Shown: piece by piece, positions 1 through 9,041 of the stretch
Numbering within the stretch: the stretch's first letter is position 1
How the letters are laid out: each line of letters starts with the position of its first letter
Source of the DNA: Paenibacillus arenosi
GTDB taxonomy: Bacteria > Bacillota > Bacilli > Paenibacillales > Paenibacillaceae
Reading direction: 5' to 3'
NCBI RefSeq assembly: GCF_014841135.1
Contig: NZ_JACYTN010000003.1
Location: forward strand, 124,001 to 188,000
Length of the DNA: 64,000 nucleotides
Position numbers and translations under genes: made by a program
The notes under the pieces: generated by a model
Told to the model about the DNA's origin: nothing
Databases searched by the model: none
Seen by the model: only the letters and a program-made list of their open reading frames with translations

Positions 1-1
1 T

Positions 2-406
2 TGTGATGATGGCAAGTATGTGAAAGGCTACGAGGAAGCAGATGTCGTGCTTCTAGGTGTTTCTCGTACATCCAAGACACCACTGAGTATGGTTCTTGCT
101 CATAAAGGGCTGCGTGTAGCTAATTTTCCTATCGCGCCTGAGGCAAAGCCTCCGGAGGAGTTATTCCGTATTCCATCCGATCGGATCGTTGGTCTCATGA
201 TGGACGCGAGTACATTACAGCGAGTACGCAGTGAGCATCTGAAGTGGTTAGGCTTGCCAGAAGGCGCACAGTATGCGCAGTTGAATCGAATCCAAGAAGA
301 ACTAGACTATGCTCAACAGTTAATGAACAAGCTGGAATGTCGAGTCATTGATGTAACGGGCAAAGCGATTGAAGAAACCGCAGGCATGATTATGAATCGT
401 GACTAA
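2..406 (+). CDS. Pyruvate, phosphate dikinase regulatory protein (PSRP/DUF299), 3' part
   Basis: The reading frame is open from the window edge, so the N-terminus is missing; about 134 residues remain of a family usually near 270. The visible part starts inside the kinase/phosphorylase core and carries the P-loop-like GVSRTSKTPLS segment followed by the family's KPPEELF motif. Proteins of this family switch pyruvate, phosphate dikinase or PEP synthase on and off by ADP-dependent threonine phosphorylation and Pi-dependent dephosphorylation. The gene lies 15 bases upstream of glpX on the same strand, which suggests joint control of the PEP/gluconeogenesis branch. Family assignment is firm; the target enzyme is not in the window. 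Confidence 0.88.
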   Translation, partial: CDDGKYVKGYEEADVVLLGVSRTSKTPLSMVLAHKGLRVANFPIAPEAKPPEELFRIPSDRIVGLMMDASTLQRVRSEHLKWLGLPEGAQYAQLNRIQEELDYAQQLMNKLECRVIDVTGKAIEETAGMIMNRD

Positions 407-421
407 AATGGGGGCGTCGAT

Positions 422-1408
422 ATGGAGCGCGAATTATCTTTGGAGATTGTGCGAGTAACGGAGTTGGCAGCATTGGCTTCCGCTCCATGGACAGGTCGAG
501 GCAACAAGAACGCTGCCGATGATGCAGCGACGCAAGCGATGCGAGCCATGTTTGATTCGGTCTCGATCCAAGGAACCGTCGTCATTGGTGAAGGGGAAAT
601 GGATGAAGCACCGATGCTCTATATTGGTGAGCGGGTCGGAAGCATGGATGGTCCAGAGGTTGATGTAGCTGTCGACCCTTTGGAAGGCACCGAGATCGTT
701 GCTAAAGGGCTTAACAATGCGTTATCTGTCATCGCCATTGCGAACAAAGGATGCTTGCTGCATGCGCCAGATATTTATATGGAGAAGCTGGCCGTCGGTC
801 CTGCACTCGTAGACAAAGTGAAATTAGACGATCCTATCGATGTAACGCTTCAAAAGGCTTCAAAGCATTTAAATAAGCCGATTTCAGAATTAACGGTCAT
901 GATTCTTGATCGTGAACGACATGCCGTCATGATTCAGACATTGCGTCGCATGGGAGCTCGTATCAAGCTGTTGAGCGATGGAGATGTAGCGGGTGCGATG
1001 GCACCTGCCTTTCCTGAGACGGGCATTGATATGTACGTAGGTTCAGGCGGTGCACCGGAAGGTGTGCTTGCAGCCGCTGCGCTCAAATGTCTCGGCGGCC
1101 AGATTCAAGGTCGCTTGATGCCTGCCAATGCAGCGGATTATGAGCGCTGCAAGTTAATGGGCATGGATGAACCGCGGAAGGTGCTAACGATGGATGATAT
1201 GGTGGGTACCGAGGATGTTATTTTTGCCGCGACAGGCATTACACCTGGTGAGTTTCTGGAAGGTGTCCGCTATTTGCCGGGCAATCGAGTAGAGACTCAC
1301 TCCATGGTTATGCGTGCTGCTACGCGCACGATCCGCCATATTAAATCGCTGCACTATATCCCTAACAAACCTTTGTTGGATGTAGTTCAGAGGGCACAAT
1401 GTTCATAG
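422..1408 (+). CDS. glpX: Fructose-1,6-bisphosphatase class II (GlpX)
   Basis: A 328-residue protein, the normal length for GlpX. It converts fructose 1,6-bisphosphate to fructose 6-phosphate in gluconeogenesis and needs divalent metal. Visible motifs are the N-terminal WTGRGNKNAADDAAT segment, the metal-binding GEGEMDEAPML around residue 60, and the DVAVDPLEGT phosphatase motif around residue 81, which belongs to the lithium-sensitive phosphatase fold. A purine-rich GGGGG stretch precedes the ATG. The gene follows a PPDK regulatory protein gene closely and is followed by a terminator, so the two probably form the end of an operon for gluconeogenic control. Confidence 0.95.
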   Translation: MERELSLEIVRVTELAALASAPWTGRGNKNAADDAATQAMRAMFDSVSIQGTVVIGEGEMDEAPMLYIGERVGSMDGPEVDVAVDPLEGTEIVAKGLNNALSVIAIANKGCLLHAPDIYMEKLAVGPALVDKVKLDDPIDVTLQKASKHLNKPISELTVMILDRERHAVMIQTLRRMGARIKLLSDGDVAGAMAPAFPETGIDMYVGSGGAPEGVLAAAALKCLGGQIQGRLMPANAADYERCKLMGMDEPRKVLTMDDMVGTEDVIFAATGITPGEFLEGVRYLPGNRVETHSMVMRAATRTIRHIKSLHYIPNKPLLDVVQRAQCS

Positions 1409-1424
1409 GGAATATATAGATGGT

Positions 1425-1465
1425 AGAAGAAGAGGATGGATGTAGTTTCGTCCTCTTCTTTATGC
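1425..1465 (+). terminator. Rho-independent terminator after glpX
   Basis: AGAAGAGGATG and CGTCCTCTTCT pair around a short loop and are followed by a T-rich stretch. The hairpin lies 17 bases after the glpX stop codon. Confidence 0.75.
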
Positions 1466-1520
1466 TTGTCCTCCTCTTTTTTTCTCCTAAAAGGAAGTGC
1501 CATCCACTTCTACCTCTTAA

Positions 1521-2696
1521 TCAGTTACTAAATTCCTTATCAAAAATGGTTGCTTGGTTCGGATCGACTTCAGGTCCTACCGCATTGGTGTTAAGTACCA
1601 AAATATGTTTCCCTCCTAGAGGGCCGCCCACCGTTGTTGTAGACCCAAGTGTTCCTCCGCTAGCCATCCAATACGTTTTGCCGTTTGAAAGTTTTTTCTC
1701 AATAATCCCGAGTCCAAATTTACCAAAAGGCGAATCATAAGTAGTTAGCATCTGCTTCATCATCTCGTCATTCAGTAGTTTCCCACCTAGTAAGGCACTC
1801 ATAAAAGTGATTAGATCTTCTCCTGTTGAAACCATATCTCCAGCTGCATTTCCCCATGAAGGATTAAACTCAGTCAAGTCGTATAGCTTCATAAGACGAT
1901 CCATGTTATAACTTCTAGCATGCTCCCCAGGAATTTTTGGGTTGCTGCCACGTACGGATGTTCCTGTTAGTTTGAGTGGCTTAATAAACCGTTTCTGTAT
2001 TTGTTCAGCGTAAGTTTCGCCTGTGACCTTCTCAATAATAAGACCAGCTAGTATCGTATTTGTATTGGAATAGTGGAAGCTCGTCCCTGGTTCAGCTATT
2101 GGTGCTTTTGCAAGCCCTCTATCTACAAGCTCTTTAGTCGTATAGTAGCGATATGGATTTTGTGGAATAATGATGTCTCGCATATCATGATCTGTATAGT
2201 TTGCAATTCCGCTTGTATGGTTTAACAACTGGCGGATTGTAACCTTATTACCGTCATATCCATTGCCTTGAACGACCCCTGGCAGCCACTTTTCTACGGT
2301 GTCATCCAAACTTAGCTTATTTTCCTGTGCCAGTTGCAGTATAACAGCTGCGACAAATGTCTTTGTAATACTGCCAATTCGGAACGTGAAATGGGACTTC
2401 ATCGGAAGGGAATCTTCCAAATTAGCTAAACCTGCGGCATAGGACCAACGTGTTCCGTTCTCCATACCGCCTGCAATGATTCCGGGAATAAACTTACTTT
2501 GTACGGACTGATCGATAAAGGATTTGACTTGGTCCCGTGGGCTCTGTTTCGTAAATTCAACAACCATATCTTTCGCATGTTGTGTTGGTGTATGATTCGC
2601 TTGCTCAGAGCCGAAAGCGGGGAGTGCCAGTGCTCCCATTAATAAAGTAGTAGATAAAGTAAGTGCTAAACCTGTTTTCATGTTAGGCAATTTCAT
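1521..2696 (-). CDS. Secreted serine hydrolase, beta-lactamase/DD-carboxypeptidase family
   Basis: A 391-residue protein with a signal peptide ending near PAFGSEQ. The beta-lactamase/class C penicillin-binding fold is shown by the SxxK motif in FRIGSITKTF (nucleophile Ser and general base Lys) and by the YSN motif in FHYSNTN. The third active-site box, normally KTG or HxG, reads SGGTLGST here, so the His/Lys position is Ser. Members hydrolyse D-amino acid peptides, beta-lactams or esters; the substrate cannot be deduced. The start at 2696 is preferred over 2729 because AGGAG lies 8 bases upstream of it. The gene stands alone between convergent glpX and the DUF1989 gene. Confidence 0.82.
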   Translation of the reverse strand: MKLPNMKTGLALTLSTTLLMGALALPAFGSEQANHTPTQHAKDMVVEFTKQSPRDQVKSFIDQSVQSKFIPGIIAGGMENGTRWSYAAGLANLEDSLPMKSHFTFRIGSITKTFVAAVILQLAQENKLSLDDTVEKWLPGVVQGNGYDGNKVTIRQLLNHTSGIANYTDHDMRDIIIPQNPYRYYTTKELVDRGLAKAPIAEPGTSFHYSNTNTILAGLIIEKVTGETYAEQIQKRFIKPLKLTGTSVRGSNPKIPGEHARSYNMDRLMKLYDLTEFNPSWGNAAGDMVSTGEDLITFMSALLGGKLLNDEMMKQMLTTYDSPFGKFGLGIIEKKLSNGKTYWMASGGTLGSTTTVGGPLGGKHILVLNTNAVGPEVDPNQATIFDKEFSN

Positions 2697-2833
2697 TTTC
2701 ATCACTCCTGTTATTCTTCTGCTTATCACCCCTTTACCGTAATCCTTAACGTGTTAAGTCAGACAGTGACAAAAACGCTCTAATTATAGATGACATGATG
2801 CTTGGAACAATCACATTTACGGCATGACAAATA

Positions 2834-2852
2834 GTCACATGTTCCATGTGAC
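2834..2852. promoter_or_regulatory. Perfect 19-bp palindrome, possible operator
   Basis: GTCACATG and CATGTGAC flank TTC. The site lies 138 bp upstream of the serine hydrolase start and just after the DUF1989 gene. It has no T run on either side, so an operator is more likely than a terminator. The binding protein is unknown. Confidence 0.35.
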
Positions 2853-2866
2853 AGTATGTCAGCATG

Positions 2867-3463
2867 CTATCTACTGCTTGTTATCACTACTTTGATCGGC
2901 TTGCATTTCCAACCGTTGCATGGCCCTTCGCTGACGCTGCACGCCGAAATACAAACGATAGCATCCATTTCAGCTCTTAATACAACTTGATCTCCGGGCT
3001 TCGATAGAGGAGGGTCTATCACAATTTTCTTCTCTGAAGTAATACTTGTATTCATAAATACATTCAGTGGTCGTAACGTTGTAAAAGGAGGGACTCCGAA
3101 CTCACTCAAACTTTGATTGATATTATCAAAGCAGTTGATATGTCCATCACCATTATGGAAGAAATGATCGTACATTTCCTTCCTACAGCAAGGAATCATG
3201 ACATCATGTACGCCTACATCATCTTGGATCATGGTGAACATCGGCCGATATAAGTTGGTATAAAGGATATCATCCTTCGTGATAAGGAGGGACTCTTTGC
3301 AATCTATCGTTGCTTCTGCTGAAAAGTACTCCCTATAATCGGTGGCGTTGACAGCAAAAAAATCAGCAACTTGTTTCCCTTCGATATCGATAATGGAAAT
3401 GAGATCTCCTTTTTTGAGTGGGAAGGCCATTCCTGTTTGTTTCTCAATGATATATTCGTTCAT
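2867..3463 (-). CDS. DUF1989 / urea carboxylase-associated family protein
   Basis: A 198-residue protein of the DUF1989 family, shown by the KGDLISIIDIEGKQVADFFA opening, the central DVMIPCCRKEMYDH block with a paired Cys, and the C-terminal DAIVCISACS segment with conserved Cys. Relatives are called urea carboxylase-associated or aminomethyltransferase-like proteins; the biochemical role of stand-alone Firmicute members is not settled. The start at 3463 has GAGAGG 8 bases upstream. It is the second gene of a two-gene minus-strand operon, 40 bp after a tautomerase-family gene, which hints at small-molecule or nitrogen catabolism. Confidence 0.8.
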   Translation of the reverse strand: MNEYIIEKQTGMAFPLKKGDLISIIDIEGKQVADFFAVNATDYREYFSAEATIDCKESLLITKDDILYTNLYRPMFTMIQDDVGVHDVMIPCCRKEMYDHFFHNGDGHINCFDNINQSLSEFGVPPFTTLRPLNVFMNTSITSEKKIVIDPPLSKPGDQVVLRAEMDAIVCISACSVSEGPCNGWKCKPIKVVITSSR

Positions 3464-3503
3464 TAGATACACCTCTCTCCGATTCTCCGATTAAACGAAA
3501 CGG

Positions 3504-3890
3504 TTAAAGATTTACTTTATAATTCAGTTGCAGCTCATCCCCAGGCAAACCTCTGATTGCCCAACTGCTTTTTGGTGTTTCAAAGATTGTTATTTCAATA
3601 TCGTTTATGCCTATGCCTAATGTACCGATCCTATCAAATAGCAAACGTAAGAGGTCTTTCTTTACTTCAACTGAGCGCCCTTCAAACATACTAATTTCTA
3701 TAATCGTATACTTTTCCGTTCGATCGGGTGGATAGATGAAATCTTCGGGTTTCATACGGAAAAAGCGATGGAATCGTTTATCAGGGGGCAGTTGGAGTGT
3801 GTCAACGATACAAGAATGGATGATGTCAGATAGTTGGGCTTGAATAGGTGTTAAAAGGCCATGCAATCCGTATATTTTTACTTGTGCCAC
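3504..3890 (-). CDS. Tautomerase family protein lacking the N-terminal proline
   Basis: A 128-residue protein of the 4-oxalocrotonate tautomerase/MIF superfamily, shown by the HRFFRMKPEDFIYPPDR block and by YTIIEISMFEGRSVEVKKDLL, which corresponds to the second beta-alpha-beta unit. Classical members use Pro immediately after the initiator Met as catalytic base; here the second residue is Ala. The GTG start is supported by GAGGAG 7 bases upstream, so the Ala is not a mis-start artefact. It heads an operon with the DUF1989 gene. Either the protein uses another mechanism or it has lost tautomerase activity. Confidence 0.8.
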   Translation of the reverse strand: MAQVKIYGLHGLLTPIQAQLSDIIHSCIVDTLQLPPDKRFHRFFRMKPEDFIYPPDRTEKYTIIEISMFEGRSVEVKKDLLRLLFDRIGTLGIGINDIEITIFETPKSSWAIRGLPGDELQLNYKVNL

Positions 3891-4102
3891 AACAATTCTC
3901 CTCTCGAATATGTATGGTAGTAGGCTGCGTCTAGTGCTTCTAAGTTTGAGTTACTTCATTTTACAAGTAGTGGAAGTGTAAATACAAATAAGGATTAGTT
4001 GAATAACGTGCTGCATAAATCTCTGGTGCTGTGTTCTTATATAAAAATCGTACATAATAAGGAGGAGCAGTATAGAGTCTTGCTATGTAAGGAGGTATAT
4101 CC

Positions 4103-4585
4103 ATGTTAGCTGTTCTGCAGCACGTTGAAGGTGGGCATATAGCTCGTTTCGAGCGTCATCTACAGTACTCTGTGGAGGAAGTATGGTCGATGTTGACGGA
4201 GAATGATAAATTAGCGCAATGGTTCCCCGAGTTACGGGTAGACGAGCTTCGAGCAGGAGGATTTATTAAGTTTGATATGGGGGATGGGACGTTCGAGGAG
4301 TTTGCCATTCTCGAGCTTAAAACAAATTCCGTGTTGGAATATACATGGGGAGAAGACCGTGTCCGTTTCGAGCTGTATCCAACGCCCGATGGATGTGAAC
4401 TGTTCTTAATCGAAACCATTCATAAGATGACAGACCACACTCCAAAGGACCTTGCAGGTTGGCACGTATGTTTGGACGTTATACTCGCATTATTAGATGG
4501 AAGGACCATTGAATCACGCACAAACGAGTGGAAGATATGGCATGAGAAATATATAAAGTTAATCAGCGAGTATACACAGGGGTAA
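4103..4585 (+). CDS. SRPBCC/AHSA1-domain protein
   Basis: A 160-residue cytoplasmic protein with the START-like AHSA1 fold: FERHLQYSVEEVWSMLTE at the start of the first helix, then KLAQWFPE, and a C-terminal helix with LAGWHVCLDVILALLDG. Such proteins bind hydrophobic ligands or act as HSP90 co-factor-like modules, and many are encoded near ArsR regulators, but none is adjacent here. The ribosome binding site AAGGAGGT is strong. It is monocistronic, with a terminator 36 bases after the stop. The ligand cannot be inferred. Confidence 0.82.
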   Translation: MLAVLQHVEGGHIARFERHLQYSVEEVWSMLTENDKLAQWFPELRVDELRAGGFIKFDMGDGTFEEFAILELKTNSVLEYTWGEDRVRFELYPTPDGCELFLIETIHKMTDHTPKDLAGWHVCLDVILALLDGRTIESRTNEWKIWHEKYIKLISEYTQG

Positions 4586-4620
4586 GTACATAATTCCGAA
4601 AGTATGAATCGCCAGAGTAT

Positions 4621-4668
4621 AGAAAAAGGAGTCAACCTAAGATACGGGTTAGACTCCCTTTCTATTTT
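4621..4668 (+). terminator. Rho-independent terminator
   Basis: AAAGGAGTC-A-ACC pairs with GGTTAGACTCCCTTT, followed by a T-rich run. It ends the SRPBCC gene and lies between convergent genes, so it may serve the minus-strand lipoprotein gene too. Confidence 0.75.
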
Positions 4669-4695
4669 ATTGGTAGTGCAGCCATATTGTCAGGC

Positions 4696-5940
4696 TTATT
4701 TATAAGATCCTGGCTTAAAGGTAGAACTGTCCCACCATTTATAACCTGGTGTAGTATTGCCCCAAGGTTCATGCTCAGGTTCTGTAGATTGCTGTGGCTG
4801 TTCAAATGGAAGCAGGGAGGTCGCCTGATCAAGCTGAATATTTGCTTGCGTAAAGTCGGTATACGATTCTTTCTTAGACAACCAATCTACGATTTGCACC
4901 AACAGTTTTCCGTTATTGGAGCCTTGCTCCGTGAAGCCAGGATGAGTTCTTTTTCTTGCTCCCGTTTCTTCATGTCTATATTTAGGAGTCGCATCCTCAA
5001 CTGGCGAGGAGTCGCCGATGAAAGCAGCTTTACCCGCACCTAATTTGGAAATTGCCGCATAAGGTCCTTCATCTTTTCCACCTTCATATACGCCCTGATC
5101 TACCGCATGAGACCACTTTGGAAGTTGATTTGGTAAATATACGATTCCTTTTACCTTCTTCGGATCTAATATCGCTAACGTGCTACCAGCATGCATCGAA
5201 ACTTTAGATATTTGATTCGTAATTCCAAAAGTTTGATCAGAGGGTGCAATCTTATTAGTAACGACATTACCTACAGCATTGAAGCGGAATCGTACGCCAA
5301 AATTTCTACCCAGCCAATCTTCGCTTGTAACATCGGCCATCCTCGCAGATTGACGCTCTTCTTGGCCCATCCCTTTTGTGGGATTGCCATAAGCGCCACG
5401 ACGGTAGCCATTAAAAATTTCAGTAGCGTCCCAACGATTTTTGTTGCGATCGGCATTGTAGTGATCCGCGATAAAGAAGAGACCGCCACCACCTTGTACA
5501 TATTGAAGCAGCGCTTCCTGTTCACTCTTTTTAAACGGAATATTAGGTTCAGGAAGTACGAATACATCATAGCCTTGAAGGTCGCTAATTGTGATCGGTT
5601 CCGACTTCCGGAGTTCGTTAACGGTAAAGCCCGCATTTGTAAGCCCATTAGCAAAATCAGAAAATCCACCATCAATAACCCAGTCTGCTTGTCCAGCTGT
5701 TTCACCGTGCGTATTGTCAAATAGCACTTTTTTGACTGCATTGGCACGCATATTCCCGTTGCGAGGTTGAGCTCTATCAACGTTGTTTCGTGCATCGTGG
5801 TGCGAAGCAGCGTTCATTTGGCTGCGTGTGGTGTTAGCTGCACCTTGCTCGGTTTTAGTGGTAGTTCCATTTCCATACGAGCAGGCAGAAAATAAGCTTA
5901 AACAGATCATTACAGCGGTAACCGCTCTTAAGTGTTTCAT
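4696..5940 (-). CDS. Predicted lipoprotein with glutamine-amidotransferase-like (DUF4350/GldG-like) domain
   Basis: A 415-residue exported protein. The signal peptide ends in the lipobox LFSAC, so it should be lipid-anchored. After a polar linker, residues from about 70 on read KKVLFDNTHGETAGQADW, then GYDVFVLPEPN and YVQGGGGLFFIADHYNADR. This pattern is that of the class I glutamine-amidotransferase-like fold used by ThuA, GldG and IFT52-type sensor domains, not an amidotransferase with a catalytic Cys. Related exported proteins occur in other Bacilli without an assigned function. Start 5940 has GGAGG 8 bases upstream. Ligand unknown. Confidence 0.65.
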   Translation of the reverse strand: MKHLRAVTAVMICLSLFSACSYGNGTTTKTEQGAANTTRSQMNAASHHDARNNVDRAQPRNGNMRANAVKKVLFDNTHGETAGQADWVIDGGFSDFANGLTNAGFTVNELRKSEPITISDLQGYDVFVLPEPNIPFKKSEQEALLQYVQGGGGLFFIADHYNADRNKNRWDATEIFNGYRRGAYGNPTKGMGQEERQSARMADVTSEDWLGRNFGVRFRFNAVGNVVTNKIAPSDQTFGITNQISKVSMHAGSTLAILDPKKVKGIVYLPNQLPKWSHAVDQGVYEGGKDEGPYAAISKLGAGKAAFIGDSSPVEDATPKYRHEETGARKRTHPGFTEQGSNNGKLLVQIVDWLSKKESYTDFTQANIQLDQATSLLPFEQPQQSTEPEHEPWGNTTPGYKWWDSSTFKPGSYK

Positions 5941-6229
5941 TATTAGAACCTCCAGTTTGTAAACAGTTGCGGTGAGATAAACGTAGTATGGTGAATATGT
6001 ACCATGGCAGGTTATAACTCGTTCCATCATCACGAACACAAACCATATTGTTGTACAGGGAGGCTCATTTTATTAATAAGGGAAGTAAAATACTCCTTTC
6101 CGTAATTGAGAATTTTTATGACCATACATGTAAAAATACATTTCCCAGTCAAGAAGAATATGGTATATTTATTGGCCGACAATTTGAGTTAACAATAAAC
6201 AATAGGAGAAAGGATAACCACGAGTCATC

Positions 6230-7153
6230 ATGAGAGAACTTGAAACTTTACGCAGATCAATTCCATTCCTGCATAACAGCAGTAGGCTTGAACAAATCCA
6301 CAAAGGATACTCAAGTGATAAGAAATACATCGTTTATGACAGCAATGAACACCCTCAGTACATACTCAGAACTTATAGCATGGATGCACATAACGATAAG
6401 CTAATCAAATTTAAACATCTCCAGCTGATGGAACAGCAGGCTGTTCGCTGCGCTAGAGCGATAGAGATTGGTATCATTCCTGAGCAAGAACTAGGCTATA
6501 CGATTCTCTCATTTGTTGAGGGAAATGAAGCTTATGAACAATTGCCGCAGTTAACGGAAATAGAACAGTTTGATGTTGGTGTTGAAGCAGGTATAGAGTT
6601 GCTGAAAATAAACCAAGTTTCTGCGCCTGCTGATAAAGAGCCTTGGCATGAACTCATGTCTAGAAAGCATCAAAGGTATCGAACGCAATATGCGGAATCT
6701 GGGGTCGTAATCCCTAATGATGCGGAGCTATTATCATTTATCGATAACAATCTACACTTGATGAAAGATCGACCGAATAAGTACCAGCATGATGACTTTC
6801 ATCCTCGTAATTTGGTCATAAAGGACGGTAAATTTTCTGGTGTCATTGATTTCGATCGAGATGACTGGGGAGATCCGATTCATGAGTTTGTGAAAATTGG
6901 ATTGTTCAGTGCGGAAGTTAGTATTCCTTTTTCGGCTGGACAAATTCGGGGTTACTATCATGGTAAAGAGCCAAATGAAGAGTTCTGGCGGTTATACTCC
7001 CTTTATCTCGCGATGACTTTAATTTCATCGGTTGTATGGGTGTTGAAAGTAAACACGGATGAGCTTGATGATATTATGAGAAGAATTCAAAGGTGTATGG
7101 ATGACCATAGCAACTTCGAGCTTATGGTTCCGAAGTGGTACAGTCAGGCTTAA
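6230..7153 (+). CDS. Aminoglycoside phosphotransferase (APH)-family kinase
   Basis: A 307-residue protein with the eukaryotic-kinase-like APH fold. The catalytic loop reads HDDFHPRNLV (about residues 186-195), and the metal-binding segment is GVIDFDRDDWGDP. The ATP-binding N-lobe includes YILRTYS. Such proteins phosphorylate small molecules such as aminoglycosides, choline, homoserine or sugars; nothing in the sequence selects one. The only in-frame ATG lies 17 bases after an AGGAGAAAGG stretch, so the ribosome binding site is poorly spaced. The gene stands alone and ends near a hairpin at 7283. Confidence 0.78.
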   Translation: MRELETLRRSIPFLHNSSRLEQIHKGYSSDKKYIVYDSNEHPQYILRTYSMDAHNDKLIKFKHLQLMEQQAVRCARAIEIGIIPEQELGYTILSFVEGNEAYEQLPQLTEIEQFDVGVEAGIELLKINQVSAPADKEPWHELMSRKHQRYRTQYAESGVVIPNDAELLSFIDNNLHLMKDRPNKYQHDDFHPRNLVIKDGKFSGVIDFDRDDWGDPIHEFVKIGLFSAEVSIPFSAGQIRGYYHGKEPNEEFWRLYSLYLAMTLISSVVWVLKVNTDELDDIMRRIQRCMDDHSNFELMVPKWYSQA

Positions 7154-7282
7154 ATAAAGAATTCCTTTTACTAGCAGCCAAGCCGTAATAGACAAAGAAT
7201 AGATAAGACGAGCCAGCTGCTATCTCGAAAGATAGGGTGGGCTCTGTTGGTTAAGTAGTAAAAAAGCCGTTGGCTAAAGACC

Positions 7283-7320
7283 AAAAGCCGCTTTCAGTTT
7301 GTTATCTGAGGCGGCTTTTG
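7283..7320. terminator. Bidirectional terminator between APH-family gene and dbpA
   Basis: AAAAGCCGC...CAG pairs with CTGAGGCGGCTTTT, flanked by A and T stretches on both sides. The surrounding genes converge on it. Confidence 0.75.
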
Positions 7321-7378
7321 AGTTTGATTAAGATCGATGTTGATTATAAGAAAAACCAGTATCCATTAAATGATAGAA

Positions 7379-8824
7379 TTACTTCTTGCCCTTACGGACC
7401 TTTAAAAGCTTGCCCTTTATCGTAATGTCCTGCATCATCTCAAGCACAAGCGGCCCTTTACCGTTCAGAATCTCCACATCAGTTACGTGATCAAATATCG
7501 TAATAATTCCGATATCGTCCGCGGTTACTCCGTCAAGCTTCGCAATGGTTCCCACAAAGTCTACGGCTCTAAATTTCTTCTTCTTGCCGCCATTGAAGTT
7601 CAGCTTCATAATCTGCTTGTTCAATAGCTCGCGCTTATCAACTTTCAGAACTTGCCCGACGTGCAGGTTCTGTTCGAACTGTTCTCTATGCAGCTCTACC
7701 GCTTCTTCGGAAGGAGCATTTACTTTTGAAATTGTAAATCCAATATACGTCTCAATATCAGCTAGACGATTGCTGTCTTTAGGCGTTACAAAAGTAATCG
7801 CTTTGCCCGTGTTGCCTGCACGACCCGTGCGTCCCACGCGATGCACATAGCTTTCTTTTTCTAGTGGGATATCGTAGTTAATGACATGGGTGATATTCGT
7901 GATATCGATTCCTCTGGCAGCTACATCCGTTGCAATCAAGTAACGGAATTGTCCTCTACGGAACGCGTTCATGACCTCGAAGCGATCCTCTTGCTCCATG
8001 CCGCCATGAATACGATCACATGGATAATCGAGGTCATCCATTTCATCGAACAACCGATCTACATGCTCTTGCGTACGGCAGAAAATAATACAGCTTTCAG
8101 GATTCTCAACAACAAGTAGATCCTGCAGCACATCTAGCTTATCTGCCTCTTTCACTTGAATAAGAGCATGCTCAATCGTAGCTGTCGTGACACCACTCGC
8201 TTTAATCTCAATCTCAACGGGGTTGTCCATATACTGACGCGATAGTTTAGCTACATCCTCAGGGAATGTAGCGGAGAACAGCATCGTAACTCGGTTGCGA
8301 GGTAGCTCTTGAATGATGGACTGAACTTGTTCAATAAAGCCCATATTGAGCATTTCGTCTGCTTCATCAATAACGAGATAGGCAATGCGCTCTAGCGATA
8401 ACGTGCCGCGCTGAATATGGTCGAATACGCGACCTGGTGTACCAACCGCGATATGAGTTCGTTGCTTCAACTCTGCTTTTTGCTCGTAAAAAGGATGTCT
8501 GCCATACAGAGCGGTTGCCTTAATTCGCTTAAAGCGGCCTATGTTCATGATGTCTTCGTTAACCTGTAACGCAAGCTCGCGTGTTGGTGTTAGAATCAGT
8601 GCCTGCGGCTTATTCTCGTTCCATTCCACTAGTTCGCACAGTGGAATACCGTAAGCGGCTGTTTTGCCGCTGCCTGTTTGTGATTTGACAACAAGGTCTT
8701 TTTGCTCAAATGCAACAGGAATGACTTTGGTTTGTACTTCTGTTGGCTTTTCATAGCCCAAGCTAGTTAGTGCTCTCACGATCTCTTCACTTAATGGATA
8801 ATCTGTAAATTGCTTCTCGCTCAT
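7379..8824 (-). CDS. dbpA: DEAD-box RNA helicase DbpA/YxiN
   Basis: A 481-residue helicase. Motifs in order: SQTGSGKT (48-55), PTRELA (80-85), DEAD (153-156), SAT (184-186) and [10 protein letters not shown] (about 321-330). The C-terminal 75 residues ([20 protein letters not shown] onward) form the DbpA RNA-binding domain, known in E. coli DbpA and B. subtilis YxiN to bind hairpin 92 of 23S rRNA. The role is late assembly of the large ribosomal subunit. AGAGG precedes the ATG. It is divergent from the amidase gene and monocistronic. Confidence 0.95.
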   Translation of the reverse strand: MSEKQFTDYPLSEEIVRALTSLGYEKPTEVQTKVIPVAFEQKDLVVKSQTGSGKTAAYGIPLCELVEWNENKPQALILTPTRELALQVNEDIMNIGRFKRIKATALYGRHPFYEQKAELKQRTHIAVGTPGRVFDHIQRGTLSLERIAYLVIDEADEMLNMGFIEQVQSIIQELPRNRVTMLFSATFPEDVAKLSRQYMDNPVEIEIKASGVTTATIEHALIQVKEADKLDVLQDLLVVENPESCIIFCRTQEHVDRLFDEMDDLDYPCDRIHGGMEQEDRFEVMNAFRRGQFRYLIATDVAARGIDITNITHVINYDIPLEKESYVHRVGRTGRAGNTGKAITFVTPKDSNRLADIETYIGFTISKVNAPSEEAVELHREQFEQNLHVGQVLKVDKRELLNKQIMKLNFNGGKKKKFRAVDFVGTIAKLDGVTADDIGIITIFDHVTDVEILNGKGPLVLEMMQDITIKGKLLKVRKGKK

Positions 8825-8959
8825 GTTAAACCTCTTCTACGTTTTATTCGAAATATACCTATACATACAGAGTTCCACCGTTCATCTTCCGTATACTCCT
8901 CTATTATACTCTCCATTCTTGATTCAGTATTCTACCAAATTTAAAAGCATATTTTGATT

Positions 8960-8987
8960 CATCTTTATCGCATCTTCATTTCATCTT
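8960..8987. promoter_or_regulatory. Three CATCTT direct repeats at exact 11-bp period
   Basis: CATCTT occurs at 8960, 8971 and 8982 in the spacer upstream of the amidase gene. Direct repeats spaced by one helical turn are the usual recognition pattern of OmpR/PhoP-family response regulators, and such a regulator is encoded at 14982. A TTGATA -35-like element begins at 8986, overlapping the last repeat. The link is inference. Confidence 0.45.
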
Positions 8988-9041
8988 GATATTGCCTCAG
9001 TAGACTAAGGTTATCTGGTGGAGTGACGGGGGAGAGGAACT

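Noticed and set aside
1420-1740. 106-codon open frame after glpX
   Set aside because: It starts inside the glpX terminator and runs opposite the serine hydrolase gene.
5191-5795. Open frames on both strands within the lipoprotein gene at 4696
   Set aside because: They overlap the amidotransferase-like domain in other frames and have no recognisable domain or start signal.
6048-6233. 61-codon open frame before the APH-family gene
   Set aside because: No ribosome binding site and no recognisable sequence; it fills the intergenic region by chance.
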